Below, in pieces: positions 34,781 through 41,917 of a DNA stretch of 64,000 bases. Location of the stretch: positions 558,001-622,000 of the forward strand of contig CAVQVG010000019.1 in assembly GCA_963717125.1 (NCBI GenBank). Direction: 5' to 3'. Numbering within the stretch: position 1 is the first letter of the stretch; the number at the start of each line of letters is the position of its first letter. The position numbers and the translations under genes were made by a program. This DNA comes from RYN-230 sp963717125. Its GTDB lineage: Bacteria; Actinomycetota; Actinomycetes; Streptosporangiales; Streptosporangiaceae. A model generated the notes under the pieces. That model made no database searches, was not told where the DNA came from, and was given only the letters and a program-made list of their open reading frames with translations.

Positions 34781-36199
34781 TTAGTGGTGTGCTGCCTGGC
34801 GGATGCGTGTTTTGAGGGCGGGTGGCATGAGGCTGTCGTTTCCCCAGTCGGTGAGCAGGGCGTCCAGGGGCCGGGCGGTGGTGACGGCGGGGTTGTGCAG
34901 GCAGCTGGTGAGGGCTGGGACGTCACTACTGGGGTGCTTGTGGCCGATGGCCTGGATGGCTGCCCTGACTTCTTCTTCGGTGCCGGTGCATTCGAATGGT
35001 TTTGTCCCGGAGAGCCCGGCCATGCGCTCATAGAGTTCTGTGAGCCCGGGGTTGGCGAACATGTCGCCGCCGGTTTTCTGGATGGCCAGGTCATGTCCGA
35101 ACAGGGCGGATGTAGCGAGGAAAACCCAGGCGCATTTGGCGCAGGTCCGGCACCAGCCGTTCCCTTTCGTGCGGTTGCAGCTTGAGGTGTTCAGGTACGC
35201 GTCGATACGACCTGAGAGTGACTGGATTATCTGGAGTTCGAAGAGCGGTCGCAGCGGGCTGCTGTAGACAGGCGCGCCGGGGAGCCACTGGCTGCGGTAG
35301 GTACTCAGGGCGGACTCGAATTCGTGGCTCTTAGTCCATTGGTGATTGATGGGCTGCCCGAGGTAGGACTCGACGTTGGGTTCGTCGTCACTGCGGGAGT
35401 TCCCGGCCAGGACCAGTTCGCTGCCGCGCAGGTGCCCGGCGAGCAGCGCGGCTACCGCTAGGTAGGCGGAGTAGGGGGTGTGCCCGTTGGGGTGGTTCGC
35501 GGCGTTGAGGGCGAGCAGTTCGGGGAGAATGTCACGGTGGACTTCCAGGATCCTGCCGCCAGCGGTCAGTGATTCAGCCAGGCTGCGCTGGCGGGAGGTG
35601 GGGTTGTAGAGGAAGAAATCAGTGGGCGACGTGCTGGTTTCCCGGGCGGCGAAGGTGAGGGCGAGTGAGTCCTTCCCGCCGCTGAACATGATGAGCGGCG
35701 GCACGCTGGCTCTGCGGGGAGGGGCCTGCTGTGAGGCTTCTGCTGCGGGGCTGGCTGGCGCGGCCGGGCCGGGCGGTGCGGCGATCTGCAGGAAACCGGG
35801 TTCGGTGAAGTTGATGTTGTTGCGGTAGAAGAATTCTCCCATCGCTTTGGGCCAGAAAGCCTGCCACCAGGCTAGTTCCGCTTGGTCGTGCGGCGGGAGG
35901 GCGACTTCTATGACCGGGCTGCAGAACGCCTTCCAGTAGGAGAATGCCTCGACAATGGCCAGGGCTCGGATGAGGCGCTGCGCGGTAGGGCTATGCGCGA
36001 GGACCGCTTCGTCTGGCCGCAGACCTGTGAGTTCCACGGCAGGCTCGAACGTTGCCGTGCCGCAGGTGAACTGGAATTCAAGCCGTACCGCATCGCTGCC
36101 GCAGATGGCGCGGGCGGCGTCGATGCGGAAGACGGGATAGGTCTTCCGCAGCTGCCCGATTTGCGGTTGGAAGTTGACATCGGTGGCCAGAGAGTGCAC
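34781..36199 (-). CDS. MurL-like PP-loop enzyme (UDP-MurNAc-peptide Glu epimerase-like)
   Basis: About 472 residues from GTG 36199. The ATP pyrophosphatase loop is PPLIMFSGGKDSLALTFAA. Downstream it has LAGNSRSDDEPN, INHQWTKSHEFESAL, SSPLRPLFELQIIQSL, a zinc-type cluster SSCNRTKGNGWCRTCAKCAW, and GTKPFECTGTEEEVRAAI. This order (SGGKDS, S/N-x-R-S, NHQ-x-S-KS, LRPL-E, SCNR...C-x2-C, KPFEC) is that of MurL, which epimerises the terminal L-Glu of a muramoyl peptide in Xanthomonas. No MurD2-like ligase is in the window, so the true substrate may be another peptide. The frame continues upstream through the preceding gene, so the start is uncertain. Confidence 0.7.
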   Translation of the reverse strand: MHSLATDVNFQPQIGQLRKTYPVFRIDAARAICGSDAVRLEFQFTCGTATFEPAVELTGLRPDEAVLAHSPTAQRLIRALAIVEAFSYWKAFCSPVIEVALPPHDQAELAWWQAFWPKAMGEFFYRNNINFTEPGFLQIAAPPGPAAPASPAAEASQQAPPRRASVPPLIMFSGGKDSLALTFAARETSTSPTDFFLYNPTSRQRSLAESLTAGGRILEVHRDILPELLALNAANHPNGHTPYSAYLAVAALLAGHLRGSELVLAGNSRSDDEPNVESYLGQPINHQWTKSHEFESALSTYRSQWLPGAPVYSSPLRPLFELQIIQSLSGRIDAYLNTSSCNRTKGNGWCRTCAKCAWVFLATSALFGHDLAIQKTGGDMFANPGLTELYERMAGLSGTKPFECTGTEEEVRAAIQAIGHKHPSSDVPALTSCLHNPAVTTARPLDALLTDWGNDSLMPPALKTRIRQAAHH

Positions 36200-36228
36200 G
36201 TGCGGGAGGTTACCAGGCCCGCTGGAGC

Positions 36229-37100
36229 CTACAGGGATGTGCTGCCCAGGTTGCCGCCGCCCACCTGGTAGTGCTCGTAGATGTCGCGCTGCCACAGCCT
36301 GGTGGCCTGGAACACTGTCCGCGCTGATAGCAGGGCGCTGGTTGCAGTGCCCAGGGGCAGCGTGGCGGGGGCTGCTTCCAGCGCGGCCACGCGGAAGAGC
36401 ATGGGAGTGTCCCGATGCCACGTCATCGCGGATGTGCTGACGCACAGGTGCCAAGATTTGCGGGTCGATGCCGTAGATGGCTTCCCAGGGCTGGTAGGGG
36501 TCGCCTTCCTGCTCGTAGACGCCCGGATCTACTTCCAGCGTTGCCGACCCGGCGAGATAGTCGAGGATGGACTGGTGGGCGAGACGGTATTGCAAGGCGA
36601 TGAATGCAGCGGTGGAAGTGAGCGGTGTTGCCTGCTGGATGTCGGATGCAGGCACGCCCCAGCGGGTCAGGGTTTCCATGAAGTAGCCCTCGTGGGCGGC
36701 TTCGCCGGTCACAAAGTCGCGGATGAGGTTGAACATGGCCGGGATCCACGCTCGCCTGGCCACTTGCCACAACCTCACGCCAGGGCCACTGGCCAGGCTG
36801 CTTGTGGGTGCGCCACCGGGTGATCCTGGTGTAGAGATAATCGCAATACAGGCTGGTCGGAACTAACTCCCCCGTAATGGGAAGATCGAATATCGCGCCC
36901 CGTTCGTGCAGTTGCCGTATCAGCGCCGCATCCTCGGCGGTGGGAGCTGCTTCGTTAAGCGGAAGGCGGCCTGTCAGCTGCGGGGCGAGCGCCAGCAGTG
37001 GGTTAGCCTCGCAATCGGCCAGCGGAAACTCGACGCCATCTAGCGCACATATAGGAGGTTGCGTAGTAACCCGGGCATCAGCCGGAAGTAAAGGATGCAT
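36229..37100 (-). pseudogene. Haem-oxygenase-like (iron-containing redox enzyme type) protein, twice frameshifted
   Basis: Three frames carry one protein. The first (from ATG 37100) ends with GELVPTSLYCDYLYTRITRW. The second, from about 36775, reads LWQVARRAWIPAMFNLIRDF, then GEAAHEGYFMETLTRWGVPA and YLAGSATLEVDPGVYEQE. The third, from about 36428, reads WHRDTPMLFRVAALEAAPAT and QRDIYEHYQVGGGNLG, with a stop at 36229-36231. The spaced Glu/His pattern and all-helical texture fit the TenA/haem-oxygenase-like oxidases, though the diiron ligands cannot be assigned with confidence. Two slips of the same sign are needed. The MurL-like gene starts about 30 bases downstream, so the two were an operon. 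Confidence 0.5.
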
Positions 37101-37319
37101 ACCCGGAATTGTGCCACCTTTTGTAGCTCTCCGCGCCGGTATGACTGCTGTAAGTGTGGGGCCTCGGGGATGCCATGACCGACGGCCGGCCATGAACCTG
37201 ATCTCCCGCGGGCCTGCTGAGTACGGGCAAAGCCGCTGACCAGCCGACCAGCGCTAACGACCCGCACAACAGCGGGTACACCCGAGGTACAAGCCAGCTC
37301 CACCGCCAGGGCAAAGCTG

Positions 37320-37718
37320 TCAGCCGTGCGTGAGTACAAACCAGGTCACCGTTCGCCCGCCGCGCCGCCGCGACCCCCACCGCGCCGCGAGGCCCGCAAC
37401 GAGCTGAAGCCCCCAGCCGCCTTCCGCATCACGGCCCGCAGGACGCAGTTCCGGCGTCCCCGGCCCGGCGCGGTCGGTGACCTCGACTCGGACGATGCCG
37501 TCCCCGGCCCTGACCGCGACCGTGACTGTCGCCCCAGGAGCACCCGAGCCGCTGTGCCGGACAGAATTACCGAAGATCTCGCTGACCAGCAAGACCGCGA
37601 CATCTCCACACGGGTGCCCGGGGCCGAGTACCTCAGAGACGAACGCGCGGGCGGCGGCCCGCGCCCGCTCCGGCCGCCCAGCAAGCGTCACGCTCTCCCG
37701 GACCGCCACCCTGCCCAT
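37320..37718 (-). CDS. ATP-binding protein, RsbW-like histidine kinase-type ATPase
   Basis: A 132-residue GHKL ATPase of the anti-sigma/serine kinase type common in Streptomyces relatives. The N box is LLVSEIFGNSVRHSGSGAPG, where Glu and Asn bind Mg-ATP; the G1 box reads VEVTDRAGPGTP and the G2 box GGWGLQLVAGLAARWG. There is no dimerisation domain. Such proteins phosphorylate anti-anti-sigma factors or act as stand-alone kinases. It is monocistronic. It reads away from the tRNA remnant and lies upstream of the haem-oxygenase-like gene on the same strand with a 220-bp gap. Confidence 0.85.
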   Translation of the reverse strand: MGRVAVRESVTLAGRPERARAAARAFVSEVLGPGHPCGDVAVLLVSEIFGNSVRHSGSGAPGATVTVAVRAGDGIVRVEVTDRAGPGTPELRPAGRDAEGGWGLQLVAGLAARWGSRRRGGRTVTWFVLTHG

Positions 37719-37846
37719 ACCGCACCCGCCCTTCCCCGTCCCACCCGCCCCCCGGGAAACTGGCCGGGCAGCGGGCCGGACGCAGGAAATGCACGCTCAG
37801 CTCAGCCGTGAACGTCAAGCCGCGCACGGGCCGCCTCCGCCGACCT

Positions 37847-38262
37847 CGTCCGTGGCTCGTCCGTCGTCGCGGCCCTCGTCCGTGGCCGTCCGTGCAAAGC
37901 CGACGGTCCCGCGCACCGCTCCCTGGCCCCGATTCCCGTCCGCTATGCGTCCGTGGATGCCGCAACATGACGGTCTACAGCGCGACAAGATGACACACCA
38001 TGGGACAGAGAAGAACAGCCCGCCTAGCCGAGAATTCGCAGCTAACGGGCTGTTTCCGCAGGTAGTGGCAGGTGTTGGGTTCGAACCAACGTAGGCTAAG
38101 CCGACGGTTTTACAGACCACTTAGCCCGAAGCTGCCGTATGCCGCCTGACCTGTGGTTTTCTAGCTGATACCCCGCCTCCGCGCCAGATTCTGTCCGTCA
38201 TATGTCCGTGTGCTCGGAGGGCCGGGTGGGCGAAACCGCGGACATGTACGGACAGCGTCCGT
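37847..38262. repeat. Cluster of YGTCCGT repeats flanking a tRNA-Tyr fragment
   Basis: CGTCCGT occurs at 37847, 37858, 37877, 37887, 37948 and 38256; TGTCCGT at 38192 and 38203, and inverted at 38248. The copies lie on both sides of the tRNA-Tyr 3' fragment within 420 bp. Such short repeats next to a tRNA core suggest arm-type binding sites of a phage-type integrase or excisionase. No integrase gene is present nearby. Confidence 0.5.
38066..38128 (-). tRNA. tRNA-Tyr 3' portion, probable attachment-site remnant
   Basis: Read on the minus strand the sequence has the anticodon loop CTGTAAA (GTA, Tyr), the long variable arm GTCGGCTTAGCCTACG typical of bacterial tRNA-Tyr, a T arm GTTGG-TTCGAAC-CCAAC and the acceptor strand CACCTGCC followed by A. 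The 5' half does not give a matching acceptor strand (GGCAGGTG expected) or a normal D arm. Integrases of actinobacterial elements recombine between the anticodon loop and the 3' end, and SLP1 uses tRNA-Tyr, so this is best read as an att copy. Confidence 0.6.
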
Positions 38263-38375
38263 GCAGGCCTACTACCAGCATGTTTACCTGAATCTAGCCT
38301 GGAACAGATTTCCCGACCGGCAAGTACCTTCCTGTGTGGAGCATGCCGGCACCGCTGTCCCGGCAGCGGGACCTG
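38129..38375. other. Intergenic spacer between att-like site and catabolic operon
   Basis: It holds the right-hand YGTCCGT repeats and then AT-richer sequence to 38375. No gene is supported. It also receives the end of the long minus-strand operon; I see no clear terminator hairpin just after the stop at 38376. Confidence 0.4.
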
Positions 38376-39263
38376 TCAGACCTGCCCGGTAATGGCCCGG
38401 ACCTCGTCGACGGCGTAATGAACGCCGTCATGGAATTCGCTGGCCCGCTGCCGCCGCAGCACATCCGCCTCGCGCCGGTACTGGGCGGCGACCTCGGCGG
38501 GCCACCCGGAGTCCGGCCACTGGTAGGGCAGGTCGGCCAGCATCCCGGCGGGCGCCGTGCTGCCGGCGAGTGCAAGGACGTCGCGGCAGACGGCGCGCTG
38601 CTCTTCCGCCTGGAGCGGGCGGCCGACACAGTTGCCGAGCGGGAAGTCCAGGAATCCGCTCCGCGGCGGGTTCACCAGCTCCGTGATGTCGCGGGCGTTG
38701 GTGGTGCAGGCAGTTGGCAGCCCGCGCCGCTCGACCGCCCGGGCGAGCACGCCCATCGCCTGGTGACAGGCCGGGCACAACGGCACGATGAACAGCACGT
38801 CGGCACCCTGCTCGTGGGCTTCCGCCACGATCGCGGGCGCCACCTCAAAGGCCAGCGCACGCAACTGCTTGATCGCCCCGAGCATGCTGAGATGGACGTC
38901 AGTGACCCCGTCGATGACCCCCTCGGCGGCGAGTTCCGCCAGCCGCTGGTAGGGGAACACGACATTGACATCTCGCAGCCCGGGCCTGCGCATCGGCGTC
39001 GGATGCGAGGGCCGCAGCCGGGCCGGGTCGGTGTCAGCCGGGATGCGCCGGAAACTGAGGTCGTTGACCGGCTGGAACGCCGGGTCATCCCGCAGGTGGA
39101 CCCCGGCGCTGCCCAGCAGCATGACGCGGGCATGCGCCAGTGGCACCGCGAGTGGCGCCATGACCGGTGGGCCGAGGTGGGCGACGGGCATCGGCGGCAG
39201 CGGCGCCGACACAGCGTTGATGAGCTCCAGGTAACGGACATGCCCCCCGGCTGGCCGGGTCAT
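38376..39263 (-). CDS. GrdB-like (glycine/sarcosine/betaine reductase B family) protein, Cys form
   Basis: A 295-residue protein resembling reductase component B proteins: HVRYLELINAV at the start, HARVMLLGSAGVHLRDDPAF, then FRRIPADTDPARLRPSHPTP and RDVNVVFPYQRLAELAAEGV, and the redox-like motif FIVPLCPACHQAMGVLARAV. Relatives may carry selenocysteine in this type of motif; here both positions are ordinary Cys (TGC, TGT). No partner subunits A or C are nearby, so it probably is not a classical glycine reductase. ATG 39263 overlaps the TrmB stop as ATGA; it is the last gene of the operon. The role in the pathway is unknown. Confidence 0.65.
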   Translation of the reverse strand: MTRPAGGHVRYLELINAVSAPLPPMPVAHLGPPVMAPLAVPLAHARVMLLGSAGVHLRDDPAFQPVNDLSFRRIPADTDPARLRPSHPTPMRRPGLRDVNVVFPYQRLAELAAEGVIDGVTDVHLSMLGAIKQLRALAFEVAPAIVAEAHEQGADVLFIVPLCPACHQAMGVLARAVERRGLPTACTTNARDITELVNPPRSGFLDFPLGNCVGRPLQAEEQRAVCRDVLALAGSTAPAGMLADLPYQWPDSGWPAEVAAQYRREADVLRRQRASEFHDGVHYAVDEVRAITGQV

Positions 39264-40132
39264 GACGCGGAGCGGTCGCGCCTGCCCTCGCCGACGGCTC
39301 TCTTGCCGACGGGGGGCCCCGACAGTTCCCCGACCAGCTGCTGCAGCCCCGGGCCCCACCGCTCGGAGAGCACCTCGTGGAACTCGTTCCAGATCTGCTG
39401 CACGTAGATGTCGTGCCGGATGTAGCCCTTGGCCAGCGCCGCGAGCAGCGGGTCACGGCCGGCCAGGGACTGCCAGTCCACTCCGTTCTCGGCCACGGCC
39501 CACATCACGTCCGCGCTGTCCGCGACCACCGCCACGTGCCGAGCCTGATGGCGGCGGTAGACCACGCCGCGGGTGCTGTCGTGCCGGACCGTCCGCCCAT
39601 GCTGCAGGGTCACGATCGGCTCCCCGAAGTGCAGCACATCGCAGACGACGGCGCGGGCGTCGGCCCGGCTCACAGCCGCGGCGATGACGGCCGGCCGCGG
39701 GCAGTTGACCGAGATGTAGACATGGCGGCTCGAGCCGTCGATCACCTCGACGGTGCGCTGCTCGATCGCCGACCAGCTGGGGTAGGAGCGCAGCACCCGG
39801 TAGCCGCTGGCGGCACTCGACTGGGTAGTGCTGGCCAGTTCCCGCTGCGCACCGGCCAGCCGTTCCCGGAAGGACTCTTCCAGATCCGCGAGCAACTGGT
39901 TGGCGGGCACAGCCACGAACAGGGCAGGCTCCCCGTCCAGCGCGGCGACCACGCCCTTGGCGGTCAGCCGCCGCAGCGTCTCGTACACCTTCGGCTGCGG
40001 GATCCCGGTGACGTTGGACAGCGCATAGCCGGTCAGCGGCTCACGCCCGAGCAGCCCCACGTAGGCCTGCGCCTCGTACTGGGAGAACCCCAGCTCGATC
40101 AGGCGCTCGACCGCTCCTTGCTGGCTGGTCAC
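39260..40132 (-). CDS. TrmB family transcriptional regulator
   Basis: A 290-residue regulator from GTG 40132, chosen because GGAGGGG lies 6-7 bases upstream; GTG 40147 is the alternative. The N-terminal winged helix is VERLIELGFSQYEAQAYVGL, then LTGYALSNVTGIPQPKVYET and LRRLTAKGVV, diagnostic of TrmB. A coiled coil (LLADLEESFRERLAGAQREL) joins it to a C-terminal effector domain like those that bind sugars in TrmB, although the ligand here is unlikely to be a sugar given its neighbours. It is inside the catabolic operon, 36 bases after the SDR, so it probably senses a pathway compound and controls the whole unit. Confidence 0.85.
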   Translation of the reverse strand: MTSQQGAVERLIELGFSQYEAQAYVGLLGREPLTGYALSNVTGIPQPKVYETLRRLTAKGVVAALDGEPALFVAVPANQLLADLEESFRERLAGAQRELASTTQSSAASGYRVLRSYPSWSAIEQRTVEVIDGSSRHVYISVNCPRPAVIAAAVSRADARAVVCDVLHFGEPIVTLQHGRTVRHDSTRGVVYRRHQARHVAVVADSADVMWAVAENGVDWQSLAGRDPLLAALAKGYIRHDIYVQQIWNEFHEVLSERWGPGLQQLVGELSGPPVGKRAVGEGRRDRSAS

Positions 40133-40168
40133 CGCCGCCCCCTCCACTCGCCCGGCACCACCGCAGGT

Positions 40169-40954
40169 TCAGGTGGTGGCACTGTACCCACCGTTGACCA
40201 CCACCACCTCGCCTGTCACAAACGGGTTCGACACCACCAGCGAGACGACGGTGGCCGCCACGTCCTCAGCGGTAACACAGCGGCCCAGCGGAGTAATCCG
40301 CGCCCGCCGCTCCATCAGCCGCTGGTAGTTGTCTCCCAGCCGGGCCCGCATCCAGTCGCCCTCCATCCAGCCGGGCGCCACCGCGTTGACCCGGATGGCC
40401 GGGCCGAGCGCACCGGCCAGGGTCCGGGTCAGGTTCACCACCGCCGCCTTCGACGCGGCGTACGGGAACGGCTGCGGGCCCGGCCGCAGCCCGGCGATGC
40501 TGGCCGTGTTCACGATCGCCGCCGACGGTGCGGCACGCAGCAGCGGCACGCATGCCCGGGTGACGCAGAACATGCCGCGCACATTGACCGCGAACACCCG
40601 GTCCCAGTCGGCCAGGTCGAGCCCGTCCAGATCCGATGGCGGTACGTCGATGGTCATCCCCGCGTTGTTGACCAGCGCGTCGAGCCGACCGAACCGGTCG
40701 GCGGCGGCGGTCACCATCGCGGTCACCGCCGCCTCGTCCGCCACATCGGCCTGGACGGTGATCGCCTCCGCGCCCAGCTTGCGGACCTCGTCGGCCACCT
40801 GCCCGGCCGCGTCCTCGCTCACCGAATAGTTGATCACCACGTCGTAGGCGGCGCCGGCCAGCGCGAGCGCGGCGGCCCGGCCGATGCCGCGTGCGGCCCC
40901 GGTCACCAGCGCCACCGGCCGCCCGCCCGCGCCCGGCCCGCCCAGCCCGGTCAC
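40169..40954 (-). CDS. SDR family oxidoreductase (FabG-like)
   Basis: A 261-residue classical short-chain dehydrogenase. The cofactor loop is VALVTGAARGIGRAAALALA, the NNAG motif is ALVNNAGMTID, and the catalytic residues are in NTASIAGLRPGPQPFPYAAS with Tyr-x3-Lys (YAASK). It ends VVVNGGYSATT. It should oxidise or reduce an alcohol/ketone intermediate with NAD(P). GTG 40954 overlaps the amidohydrolase stop as GTGA, so the two are translationally coupled. It sits in the catabolic operon between a hydrolase/decarboxylase-type enzyme and the regulator. Confidence 0.9.
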   Translation of the reverse strand: MTGLGGPGAGGRPVALVTGAARGIGRAAALALAGAAYDVVINYSVSEDAAGQVADEVRKLGAEAITVQADVADEAAVTAMVTAAADRFGRLDALVNNAGMTIDVPPSDLDGLDLADWDRVFAVNVRGMFCVTRACVPLLRAAPSAAIVNTASIAGLRPGPQPFPYAASKAAVVNLTRTLAGALGPAIRVNAVAPGWMEGDWMRARLGDNYQRLMERRARITPLGRCVTAEDVAATVVSLVVSNPFVTGEVVVVNGGYSATT

Positions 40955-41904
40955 GACGGCTCCTGCACGCCAGGCGCGGCGATCCGGCCGTCCCCGCCCG
41001 GCGTCTCGCCCGGGGTTTGTCTCGCCGTCCTGCCCGCCGCGCCATCCGGCGGGGTGGCCGGCGGCAGCCCGAGCACCCGCTCGGCGTTGCCGTGGAACAC
41101 CTTGTGCATGACCTCGTCGCTGAATCCCAGCTCGTCCCATTCCCGCAGCACCCGGTCCAGCGGCAGGCTCGGGTAGTCCGTGCCAAACATGATCTTGTCC
41201 TGCAGCCGGCTCCGCACGTCGGTCTTGAGGCTAGCCGGGAAGTGCTTCGGCGCCCATCCGGACAGCTCCCAGTAGACGTTGCCCTTGTGCAGCCCGACTG
41301 CGGTCATCTCTTCCACCCACGGCCAGCCTGGATGGGCGGCGATCACGGTCAGCGACGGGAAGGCAGCCGCCAGCGCATCGATCGCCTGCGGGTGCGCGTG
41401 GCGCAGCAGCGCCCCGTCACCGCCGGGCATGCCCGCGCCCATCCCGGTGGTGCCCACGTCCACCATCACCGGCACGCGCAGCCCGGTGATCGTCTCGAAC
41501 AGCGGGCGCAACGCCGGGTCGTCCACCGAGTAGCGGCCCATGATCGGGTGGAAGTGAAAACCGAGCACCCGGTGCTCGTCCACCGCCCGCTCCGCGTCCG
41601 CGATCGCCTCTTCGCCGCGCAGCGGATCCACCGTCCCCCAGGCGCCGATGAACGTCTCCGGGTGCCGGTCCCGCATCGCGGCCACGTATGCGCTGCTGGC
41701 CGGCGGCGCGCCGGTCACCGATTCGATGTCGAACGCGACCAGCACCGCCTCCATGCCGTGGGCCTGGAAGTCGGCGACGACCTCTTCTTCTGTCCTGGCT
41801 GTCCAGTGCTTCTTCCAGTACCGGCCCAGCGGCTCCACGTACCGCCCCTGCGAGGCGATCCACTCCGCGGTGCCGGGGTAGGCATGCAGGTCCACCCGTC
41901 TCAT
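40951..41904 (-). CDS. Amidohydrolase family protein (amidohydrolase 2 / ACMSD-like)
   Basis: A 317-residue TIM-barrel protein from ATG 41904, which has GGAGGACCG before it. Metal-site segments are visible: VDLHAYPG at the first strand, LGFHFHPIMG, LTVIAAHPGWPW and IMFGTDYPSLP. The first motif, usually HxH in this family, is His-Ala-Tyr, so one zinc ligand is replaced. Relatives decarboxylate or hydrolyse cyclic and aromatic acids (ACMSD, gamma-resorcylate decarboxylase). The AMP ligase ends 13 bases upstream. The tail after residue 285 is Pro/Gly rich and probably disordered. Confidence 0.82.
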   Translation of the reverse strand: MRRVDLHAYPGTAEWIASQGRYVEPLGRYWKKHWTARTEEEVVADFQAHGMEAVLVAFDIESVTGAPPASSAYVAAMRDRHPETFIGAWGTVDPLRGEEAIADAERAVDEHRVLGFHFHPIMGRYSVDDPALRPLFETITGLRVPVMVDVGTTGMGAGMPGGDGALLRHAHPQAIDALAAAFPSLTVIAAHPGWPWVEEMTAVGLHKGNVYWELSGWAPKHFPASLKTDVRSRLQDKIMFGTDYPSLPLDRVLREWDELGFSDEVMHKVFHGNAERVLGLPPATPPDGAAGRTARQTPGETPGGDGRIAAPGVQEPS

Positions 41905-41917
41905 CGGTCCTCCATGG

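Noticed and set aside
37847..38262. CRISPR array
   Set aside because: Repeats are only 7 bases, spacing is irregular and one copy is inverted; there are no cas genes.
39377..41176. A 599-codon open frame on the plus strand opposite the TrmB, SDR and amidohydrolase genes
   Set aside because: It is antisense to well-formed genes with clear motifs; His/Arg/Gly-rich translation without any motif is typical of GC-rich shadow frames.
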